Positions 48,553 to 55,245 of a stretch of 55,245 nucleotides of DNA are shown here, one piece after another. A model generated the notes under the pieces. The model searched no databases, was not told the origin of the DNA, and saw only the letters and a list, made by a program, of their open reading frames with translations. The position numbers and the translations under genes were made by a program. The DNA comes from Nitrobacter sp. 62-13 (lineage in GTDB: Bacteria; Pseudomonadota; Alphaproteobacteria; Rhizobiales; Xanthobacteraceae). Each line of letters starts with the position of its first letter. The stretch's first letter is position 1. Location: the NCBI RefSeq assembly GCF_001896955.1, contig NZ_MKRN01000197.1:27977-83221 (forward strand), in the 5' to 3' direction.

Positions 48553-50376
48553 ATGCCGCACCGCCGCGACGTGATCGGGCTTTGCCTGAACGTAGCGGTC
48601 ATGCTTTTTTCCACGGGATGGTCCGGCGCGGGCTCGGCAAATCCGAGCTATGCTATCGCAATGCACGGCAAACCGGCCTTGCCGGCCGATTTCAGCCAGA
48701 TGCCCTATGCCAATCCGGATGCGCCCAAGGGCGGCCGGCTGGTGCAGGGAGTTTCGGGTAGCTTCGACAGTCTCAATCCCTTCATCGTCAAAGGCCTCGC
48801 TCTCCAGCAAATACGCGGATTCGTTGTCGAGAGCCTGATGGCGAGAGGCAACGATGAACCCTTCACGCTTTACGGCCTCCTGGCGGACAGCATCGACACG
48901 GACGAGGCACGAACCTACGCCACCTTCCACCTCAACCCGCTGGCGCGTTTTTCCGACGGACAACCGGTCCATGCCGACGATGTGCTGTTTTCCTGGCAAC
49001 TCCTGCGCGACAAAGGTCGTCCCAATCATCGCCAGTACTATTCGAAGGTTGCAACGGCGGAAGCGATCAACGAGCGAACGGTGCGCTTCGATTTCGGAGG
49101 AGCCCGAGATCGCGAACTTCCGCTGATCCTCGGCCTGATGCCGATCTTGCCGAAACACGCGATCGACGCCGCGACGTTCGAGCAAACCTCGATGACGGCG
49201 CCGCTGGGTTCCGGGCCGTATCGCGTAACCGCGGTGAAGCCCGGAGCGAGTGTCACCCTGACGCGCAATCCGGACTACTGGGGACGCGCCCTTCCGGTCA
49301 ATCGCGGTTTGTGGAATTTCGACGAGATCAGGTTCGACTTCTATCGCGAAGCCAACAGTCAGTTCGAAGCCTTCAAGCGTGGACTGTACGATTTCCGCGT
49401 CGAGACCGAACCGCTGCGTTGGCACGCGGGGTACGACTTTCCCGCCGCCCGCAACGGTCGGCTTATTCGCGAATCCATCAAGACCGGCCTGCCCGCGCCG
49501 TCGGAATATCTGGTGTTCAATACGCGACGTCCGGTGTTCTCCGACATCCACGTCCGCGAAGCGCTGACGCTTCTGTTCGATTTCGAGTGGATCAATCGCA
49601 ACTATTTCTTCGGACTTTACAGCCGCGCCGGCGGCTTCTTCGCGGGATCGGAACTGTCAGCCTATGCACGCCCCGCCGACGAACGGGAACGCGCGCTGCT
49701 GAAGCCGTTCGGCTCGGCCTTGCGGCAGGATATTCTCGACGGCAGCTATCGTTTGCCGGTGACGGACGGTTCGGGCCGCGACCGCAAGGCGCTGCGCGCT
49801 GCCCTCGCCCTGCTGTCACAAGCCGGTTACGAGCTTGATGGGACGGTTCTGCGCGACCGCTCGACAGGGGTGCCCCTCGCCTTCGAGATCCTGGTGACGA
49901 CGCGCGACCAGGAACGAATCGCGCTCACCTATGCGCGCGATCTCAAGCGGGCCGGGATCGAAGTCACCGTGCGTTCGGTCGATGCCGTCCAGTTCGACCA
50001 GCGGCGGCTCGCTTTCGATTTCGACATGATCCAGAACCGCTGGGATCAATCGTTGTCGCCGGGCAATGAGCAGTCGTTTTACTGGGGCAGCGAGGCCACC
50101 GACATCCAGGGAACGCGAAATTACATGGGCGCGAAGAATCCGGCGGTCGACGCCATGATCGCGGCCCTGCTCGAGGCCCGGAGCCGGCCTGATTTCGTGG
50201 ATGCGGTTCGCGCGCTCGACCGGGCCCTGATGTCCGGCTTCTACGTAATTCCGGTCTACAACGTTCGAGAGCAATGGATTGCACGCTGGAATCGGATAGA
50301 ACGACCGGAAGCGACCGCGTTGACCGGATACCTCCCCGAAACATGGTGGCAAAGGCCGCCGAAGCCGAGCCAGTGA
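48553..50376 (+). CDS. Extracellular solute-binding protein, family 5 (YejA-like)
   Basis: 607-residue periplasmic peptide-type binding protein. A signal peptide (residues 1-29) precedes the YejA-style beginning LPADFSQMPYANPDAPKGGRL, and the family core PLGSGPYRVTAVKPGASVTLTRNPDYWG is clear. YejA relatives carry peptides such as microcin C to YejBEF permeases, but no permease or ATPase gene is nearby, so it is an orphan. A GTG at 48511 would give 14 more residues; neither start has a strong ribosome binding site. The next gene starts five bases after its stop. Confidence 0.88.
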   Translation: MPHRRDVIGLCLNVAVMLFSTGWSGAGSANPSYAIAMHGKPALPADFSQMPYANPDAPKGGRLVQGVSGSFDSLNPFIVKGLALQQIRGFVVESLMARGNDEPFTLYGLLADSIDTDEARTYATFHLNPLARFSDGQPVHADDVLFSWQLLRDKGRPNHRQYYSKVATAEAINERTVRFDFGGARDRELPLILGLMPILPKHAIDAATFEQTSMTAPLGSGPYRVTAVKPGASVTLTRNPDYWGRALPVNRGLWNFDEIRFDFYREANSQFEAFKRGLYDFRVETEPLRWHAGYDFPAARNGRLIRESIKTGLPAPSEYLVFNTRRPVFSDIHVREALTLLFDFEWINRNYFFGLYSRAGGFFAGSELSAYARPADERERALLKPFGSALRQDILDGSYRLPVTDGSGRDRKALRAALALLSQAGYELDGTVLRDRSTGVPLAFEILVTTRDQERIALTYARDLKRAGIEVTVRSVDAVQFDQRRLAFDFDMIQNRWDQSLSPGNEQSFYWGSEATDIQGTRNYMGAKNPAVDAMIAALLEARSRPDFVDAVRALDRALMSGFYVIPVYNVREQWIARWNRIERPEATALTGYLPETWWQRPPKPSQ

Positions 50377-50380
50377 CGCC

Positions 50381-51886
50381 GTGCTCCAGAACAACACATC
50401 GCCCACGCTGGATGAACTCTTCGGCCGCATCCTCGCCCGGCAGCCGGATCAACCGGCGCTGATCGATCCGCCCGACAAGTTGCGGGTGACCGGACAACCG
50501 CCGCGGCGACTGACTTTCGCGCAGGCCGACCAGGCCGTCTCGGCATTGGCGGGCCATTTTATCGAAGCGGGCCTGCCGCCCAATTCGGTGATCGCGGTTC
50601 AACTACCCAACACCGTCGAACTGGCGCTGACCGTGCTCGCCGCATTTCGCGCGGGCCTGATCGTCGCGCTGCTGCCCCAGCTTTGGCGACAGGCTGAACT
50701 GACCGTCGCGCTCAACCGTACCGGCGCACGCGCGATCGTCGCCATGGGCCGCATCGATGGCGTCGATCATGCCGATCTCGCGATGAACGCTGCCGCCGAA
50801 GCGTTCTCCATACGCCATGTCTGCGGCTTCGGCAGTGATCTGCCGGAAGGCATGGTTCCGCTGGATATGATCGCCAGCAACTTGAGCGCCGACAGTTTTC
50901 GGCTCGCGGTTCAGGATTCGCGCCGTCCTGCGCTGGTGACGTTCGAAGCATCGGGCTCGGGTTTCCTCTCCGTGCCGCGAACCCACGTCAACCTGATCGC
51001 CGCCGGCCTCGCTATATTCCTCGAGAGCGGATTGCCTCAGGGAGCAACCATTCTCTCGGCGCTCGCGCCGTCGTCATTCGCCGGCCTGGCCTCCTCGTTC
51101 GTGATGTGGTTGCTCAGCGGCGGCACGCTGGCGATGCATCATCCCTTTGATGAGACCACGATGACGCGGCAGATCGAGACCGAACGGTGCGACACGCTGG
51201 TTGCGCCGGCGGCGCTGGCCCTGCGGATGGCGGAAGCCGAGGTTCTGTCATCGATGCGCAGCCTGCGTCACGTCGTCGGTCTATGGCGGACTCCGGAGCA
51301 GGTCGGCTCAAGCACGCTCTGGCCCCAAAACGGCATCCGGATGACGGACGTCTATCTGTTCGGCGAAGCCGGCCTTTTCGGTATCCGGCGCGCGGACGAC
51401 GGATCGCCTGCTCCGGTTATGCCCGGACCTTATCGGGCGCCGCCCGAGGTCCCAGCTTCATCGACAGCAGGCGAGGTCATTCTGACGTCCAAGGGAACGC
51501 TCGGGCTGCGTGGGCCAATGGTTCCAGTCGCGGCTTACGCCGTCACGGACCGTCCGGTCGATCCCCTCGCCTCGCTCACTCCGCCGGACTATGTCGATAC
51601 CGGTTACGCGGCGCGGATCGATCGCACCACGGGCGGTATCGCCATCACGGCCCCGCCCTCCGGCGTCCTCGCTGTCGGCGGCTACCGGTTTCTTGCGGAT
51701 GATTTGCAGGAATGGGCGCGGCGACTGGGAGAGAACGCGATGCTAACGGCGCTTCCCGACCGCCTCAGCGGCCATCGGCTCGCCGGGCGGGCCGGCGATA
51801 ACGCGCGCGCCCGCGAAGCATTGACAGAACTTGGGTTGAACCCGTTGATGGTAGAGGCCTTTCGCGACCGGCCCGTGACCAGCTGA
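50381..51886 (+). CDS. Degenerate adenylate-forming enzyme homologue (likely pseudo-enzyme)
   Basis: 501 residues, start GTG at 50381, four bases after the binding-protein gene. The fold is that of acyl-CoA synthetases (LTFAQADQAVSALAGHF, VAVQLPNTVELALTVLAAF, DVYLFGEAGLFG). The catalytic motifs are altered: the P-loop at about 185-201 reads TFEASGSGFLSVPRTH rather than SGTTGxPK, TGD is TGY at about 407-409, the hinge lacks the GRxKD pattern (VLAVGGYRFLADDLQE) and the C-terminal catalytic Lys motif is missing. It is not frameshifted. It may bind an acid or AMP without catalysis, or act as a partner (inference). Confidence 0.72.
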   Translation: MLQNNTSPTLDELFGRILARQPDQPALIDPPDKLRVTGQPPRRLTFAQADQAVSALAGHFIEAGLPPNSVIAVQLPNTVELALTVLAAFRAGLIVALLPQLWRQAELTVALNRTGARAIVAMGRIDGVDHADLAMNAAAEAFSIRHVCGFGSDLPEGMVPLDMIASNLSADSFRLAVQDSRRPALVTFEASGSGFLSVPRTHVNLIAAGLAIFLESGLPQGATILSALAPSSFAGLASSFVMWLLSGGTLAMHHPFDETTMTRQIETERCDTLVAPAALALRMAEAEVLSSMRSLRHVVGLWRTPEQVGSSTLWPQNGIRMTDVYLFGEAGLFGIRRADDGSPAPVMPGPYRAPPEVPASSTAGEVILTSKGTLGLRGPMVPVAAYAVTDRPVDPLASLTPPDYVDTGYAARIDRTTGGIAITAPPSGVLAVGGYRFLADDLQEWARRLGENAMLTALPDRLSGHRLAGRAGDNARAREALTELGLNPLMVEAFRDRPVTS

Positions 51887-51970
51887 TCGAATTCGGCGGC
51901 ATTCATTGACGCGACATTAACAGCGGCAAACTAGGATCGCCCACGTTGGCGAAATCCGAGTTTCGTAAGA

Positions 51971-53203
51971 ATGTCCCAAGGTCCGCTCATCGTCGTCTCC
52001 TCCCGGCGTCACCAGCCGTTCGCAGCGTCCCTTTCCGACCTGAAAATCCTTCCCGTCATTGAAACGGACTGGTCCGAGGTTTCCAGCGCGGTTTCCCGGC
52101 TTCATCCTGCTGCTGTATTTGTCGGCACGATAGAAGGCGCAGGCGAGGCATTCGATGGTCTTGCGAGCCAGGTGGCTGCAATGCAGCCTTACGTGCCGTT
52201 GATCGTCGCCGATTCCGTCATGTCACGGCCTGACAACGCACTTCCTTACTCATCCGCGATCGGCGATTTCAACCGGCTTGGCGCGCGTCTCAACGCAGCT
52301 CTGCGCGTGCGGACCTTGCACGCGACCGTGCTTCGGCGGCTCGCGAGCAATCCGGCCGCACCGATACGTCAACCGGCCGATGACCCGATTCATGACGCAA
52401 CCGTTCTCCTGATCGGGCGCGGCGCCACCTATCCGGCGCTGTCGGTTGTTTTTGGCGAACAAGTCGGGGTCGTCGGCGCGCTCAGCATCGAGGCGGCGGC
52501 GAAGCATCTCAATGCGCGCAGCATGGACGGCATCATTATCGGAGAAGGATTCACCGCGCGTGTCGTCGAGGCGCTTCTCACCGTGCTGGCGGAAGACACC
52601 CGCTTTCGCAATCTGCCGATCGCCGTCACGTCCGGAAATCTTGCGGCCGCGTATGACCTTCCCAATCTCGAACTGATGTCCGGCGAGCCGGCTCAAATTG
52701 CAAGCACATTCCTGCCGCTGGTTCGGCAACACGCCTTCGAGGCGCGTCTCTGTCGCACGCTTAAATCGCTCGATGCGGGGGGAGTGCTGGATCCACGCAC
52801 CGGCCTTCTCACCGTCGATGCCTTTCACCGCGAACTCGACACGGCGATCGATCAGACAAAATCCGATGGAGGGCGGCTTTCGGTCGCGCGGTTCTCGCTC
52901 GACCAGAAGCTGGAGCGCCAGCTCTTCGATGCGGCGCGTATCCTCAGCCGGCTGATGCGGCGGATGGATTTCGGCACGCTCGAAGATGACGGATCGATCA
53001 TTGTGGCTTTCTCCGACGTCGATCCGCGCAACGCCCACACCATCGCGCGGCGGCTTTCCAGTGTGATGAAGCATACGGCGCACAGCAGCAAACGAGCCCT
53101 GCGGGTCGATCCCCGCGTCGCCTTGACGGCATCCCAACCCCACGACTCCGCAAAATCGCTTCTCGCCCGATTGAGCGACGCGGCGCATCGCGCGGCGTCG
53201 TAA
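51971..53203 (+). CDS. PleD-like REC-REC-GGDEF protein, degenerate in all domains
   Basis: 410 residues. Residues about 1-115 and 142-250 look like two receiver (CheY-fold) domains, and about 270-390 like a GGDEF domain (DPRTGLLTVDAFHRELDTAI is the typical entry). Each lacks its key residues: neither receiver has the phospho-acceptor Asp (VFVGTIEG, and IIIGEGF around 189-194), and the GGDEF signature is LEDDGS at about 337-342, so diguanylate cyclase activity is unlikely. The layout copies PleD. It may serve as a scaffold or allosteric partner (inference). It converges on mfd with a five-base gap. Confidence 0.7.
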   Translation: MSQGPLIVVSSRRHQPFAASLSDLKILPVIETDWSEVSSAVSRLHPAAVFVGTIEGAGEAFDGLASQVAAMQPYVPLIVADSVMSRPDNALPYSSAIGDFNRLGARLNAALRVRTLHATVLRRLASNPAAPIRQPADDPIHDATVLLIGRGATYPALSVVFGEQVGVVGALSIEAAAKHLNARSMDGIIIGEGFTARVVEALLTVLAEDTRFRNLPIAVTSGNLAAAYDLPNLELMSGEPAQIASTFLPLVRQHAFEARLCRTLKSLDAGGVLDPRTGLLTVDAFHRELDTAIDQTKSDGGRLSVARFSLDQKLERQLFDAARILSRLMRRMDFGTLEDDGSIIVAFSDVDPRNAHTIARRLSSVMKHTAHSSKRALRVDPRVALTASQPHDSAKSLLARLSDAAHRAAS

Positions 53204-53208
53204 CAGCG

Positions 53209-55245
53209 TTACGCCGCCTTGCGGTCTTCCGCGAGATTGGCCAGTTGGCGCATGATTTCGGTGGTGCCTATCAGGCGCTCCTCCGGCGTTTCCCAGTTCT
53301 GGAAGAACACGACCTTCATGTCGGGGCGAACTCTCGCCGCCCGCCCGTGCTGGCGAATGAAATAGACCAGCCGATCGGGTTGCGCGAACTTGTTGTCGCG
53401 GAAGGAGATCACGGCGCCCTTCGGCCCGGTGTCCACCTTCTCGACATTGGCGCGACGGCAATAGGCCTTGATCGCCGCGACCTTGAACAGGTAGCGGACT
53501 TCATCCGGCAGCGGGCCGAACCGGTCGCGCAACTCCGCCGCGAAATTGTCGATTTCATCATCAGTGTCGAGGTCGGCCAGTCGGCGATACAGCGACAGCC
53601 TCACCGCGAGATCGGCGACGTAGTCTTCCGGGATCAGGACCGGCATGCCGATGGTGATCTGCGGCGACCACCGATCGTCGTCGGCAGATTCCGTCATGCC
53701 GGTTTTCAGGTTCTGGATCGTCTCTTCCAGCATCGACTGGTAGAGCTCGAAGCCGACCTCCTTGATGTGGCCTGACTGCTCCTCGCCGAGCAGGTTTCCA
53801 GCCCCACGAATGTCGAGATCGTGCGATGCAAGCTGGAAGCCTGCCCCGAGCGTTTCAAGCGATTGCAGCACCTTGAGGCGGCGCTCGGCCTGCGCCGTGA
53901 TCTTGTGCGTCGAGGGCAGCGTGAACAGCGCGTAGGCGCGCAGCTTCGAGCGACCCACCCGGCCGCGCAACTGATAGAGTTGCGCCAGTCCGAACATGTC
54001 GGCGCGATGCACGATCAGGGTATTGGCGGACGGAATGTCGAGGCCAGACTCCACGATGGTGGTGGAGAGCAGGACATCATACTTGCCGTCGTAGAAGGCC
54101 GACATGATGTCCTCGATCACCGTCGGCGCCATCTGCCCGTGGGCGACGGCGACCTTCATCTCCGGCACGTGCTTGTCGAGAAACTCCTTCACCTCGGCCA
54201 GATCGTCGATGCGCGGCACCACGTAGAAGGCCTGGCCGCCGCGATAGCGTTCGCGCAACAGCGCCTCGCGGATCATCAAGGGGTCGTGTGGCGCCACGAA
54301 GGTGCGCACCGCGAGTCGATCGACCGGCGGCGAGGCAATGATCGAGAGATCGCGCACGCCGGTCAGCGCCAGTTGCAGGGTGCGCGGAATCGGAGTGGCG
54401 CTCAGCGTCAGCACGTGGACCTGGGCACGCAACTGCTTCAGCCGCTCCTTGTGGCTGACGCCGAAGTGCTGTTCCTCGTCCACCACGAGAAGTCCGAGAT
54501 CCCTGAACTTGATCGACTTTCCGAGCAGCGCGTGGGTCCCCACCACGATATCGACCGAGCCGTCGGCAAGCCCCTTCTTGACCTGTGTCAGCTCCTTCGG
54601 CGACACCAGCCGCGACGCCTGCGCGACGTTGACCGGAAAACCGCGAAACCGCTCGGTGAATGTCCTGGCATGCTGGCGCGCCAACAACGTCGTCGGCACC
54701 ACGACGGCGACCTGCTTGCCGTCCAGTGCGACGGCGAAGGCCGCCCGCAACGCCACCTCGGTCTTGCCGAAACCGACGTCGCCGCACACCAGCCGATCCA
54801 TCGGCCGACCGCTCTCCAGATCTTTCAGCGACGCGTCGATCGCACTCAGTTGATCTTCGGTTTCCTCGTAAGGGAAGCGCGCGCAGAACTCGTCATAAAG
54901 GCCGGATTGCACTGGCAGCTTCGGCGCTTCATGCAACTGCCGCGCCGCCGCAATCTTGATCAATTCGCCGGCGATCTCGCGAATGCGGTTTTTCAGCTTG
55001 GCCTTGCGGGCCTGCCAGCCGCCGCCTCCGAGCCGATCAAGTTCGACATTCGCCTGATCGGACCCGTAGCGCGACAACAGTTCAATGTTCTCGACCGGCA
55101 GGAACAGCTTGGTCTCGTTGGCGTAACGCAGTTCAAGGCAATCGTGCGGCGCGCCGCTCACTTCAAGCGTCTGCAAACCGGCGAAACGCCCGATGCCGTG
55201 TTCGACATGCACGACGAGATCGCCGGCCGCGAGGCTGGTCGCTTC
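53209..55245 (-). CDS. mfd: Transcription-repair coupling factor Mfd (C-terminal 678 residues, truncated by window edge)
   Basis: The N-terminal half lies beyond the window; the frame stays open to base 55245. What is seen is the RNA polymerase-interacting domain (VVHVEHGIGRFAGLQ, LFLPVENIELLSRYG), then the RecG-like translocase with Walker A GDVGFGKTE, DEEQHFGVSHKERLK (DEEQ box), TLSATPIPRTLQLAL and the helicase motifs VESGLDIPSANTLIVHRADMFGLAQLYQLRGRVGRS, ending with the C-terminal TRCF domain. It removes stalled RNA polymerase and recruits UvrA. It ends head-on against the PleD-like gene. Confidence 0.95.
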   Translation of the reverse strand, partial: EATSLAAGDLVVHVEHGIGRFAGLQTLEVSGAPHDCLELRYANETKLFLPVENIELLSRYGSDQANVELDRLGGGGWQARKAKLKNRIREIAGELIKIAAARQLHEAPKLPVQSGLYDEFCARFPYEETEDQLSAIDASLKDLESGRPMDRLVCGDVGFGKTEVALRAAFAVALDGKQVAVVVPTTLLARQHARTFTERFRGFPVNVAQASRLVSPKELTQVKKGLADGSVDIVVGTHALLGKSIKFRDLGLLVVDEEQHFGVSHKERLKQLRAQVHVLTLSATPIPRTLQLALTGVRDLSIIASPPVDRLAVRTFVAPHDPLMIREALLRERYRGGQAFYVVPRIDDLAEVKEFLDKHVPEMKVAVAHGQMAPTVIEDIMSAFYDGKYDVLLSTTIVESGLDIPSANTLIVHRADMFGLAQLYQLRGRVGRSKLRAYALFTLPSTHKITAQAERRLKVLQSLETLGAGFQLASHDLDIRGAGNLLGEEQSGHIKEVGFELYQSMLEETIQNLKTGMTESADDDRWSPQITIGMPVLIPEDYVADLAVRLSLYRRLADLDTDDEIDNFAAELRDRFGPLPDEVRYLFKVAAIKAYCRRANVEKVDTGPKGAVISFRDNKFAQPDRLVYFIRQHGRAARVRPDMKVVFFQNWETPEERLIGTTEIMRQLANLAEDRKAA

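Overview
The window is chromosomal DNA, about 60 percent G+C or higher, from an alphaproteobacterium of the Rhizobiales, most likely the Bradyrhizobiaceae/Nitrobacteraceae group (Bradyrhizobium, Rhodopseudomonas, Nitrobacter, Afipia). The reasons are the dusB-ntrB-ntrC-ntrY-ntrX-dat-hfq-hflX gene order, a fused ispDF, a phosphatidylcholine synthase, an IalB-family protein, and interspersed repeats of the kind scattered through these genomes. I see no prophage, insertion sequence, integrase, CRISPR array or rRNA. One tRNA-Ser is present.

Region 1 (1-4 kb) holds housekeeping genes: lipoyl synthase, a small P-loop kinase, a Coq10/RatA-type protein, then cinA and ispDF on the minus strand. Region 2 (4-14.3 kb) is the nitrogen-regulation block: dusB, ntrBC, ntrYX, a D-amino-acid aminotransferase, hfq and hflX. 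Region 3 (14.4-17.6 kb) has a succinate-semialdehyde dehydrogenase, mazG and queC. Region 4 (17.7-23.6 kb) is a heavy-metal RND efflux operon (a small Cys/His-rich protein, then czcC-, czcB- and czcA-like genes). Region 5 (24-28.6 kb) is a TRAP transporter (solute-binding protein plus fused DctQM) followed by an acyl-CoA synthetase, which together suggest import and CoA activation of an organic acid.

Region 6 (28.7-36.9 kb, minus strand) is one long gene train: rlpA, a D,D-carboxypeptidase, tmk, holB, metG, tatD and a PhnP-like hydrolase, several joined by stop/start overlaps. Here metG has a histone-H1-like, Lys/Ala-rich N-terminal tail of about 130 residues. Region 7 (37.4-39.6 kb) holds tRNA-Ser, small hypothetical proteins and a DUF2147-like secreted protein behind a CRP/FNR-type palindrome. 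Region 8 (39.7-43 kb) is a cupin gene divergent from the 5-oxoprolinase operon pxpB-pxpC-pxpA, plus a 50-residue membrane protein. Region 9 (43.1-48.3 kb) has a quinone oxidoreductase, TerC-family protein, phosphatidylcholine synthase, UbiH-type monooxygenase, HspQ and IalB. Region 10 (48.5-55.2 kb) has an orphan YejA-like binding protein, tightly coupled to an adenylate-forming enzyme relative that has lost its catalytic motifs, then a protein with the layout of PleD (two receiver-like domains plus GGDEF-like) lacking the key residues of each domain, and the C-terminal part of mfd, which runs off the window.

Most of the window is conserved chromosomal core. The least explained items are the metG tail, the two successive 'pseudo-enzyme' genes at 50.4-53.2 kb, a nested palindromic repeat at 35.4 kb, and several intergenic palindromes that look like operators.
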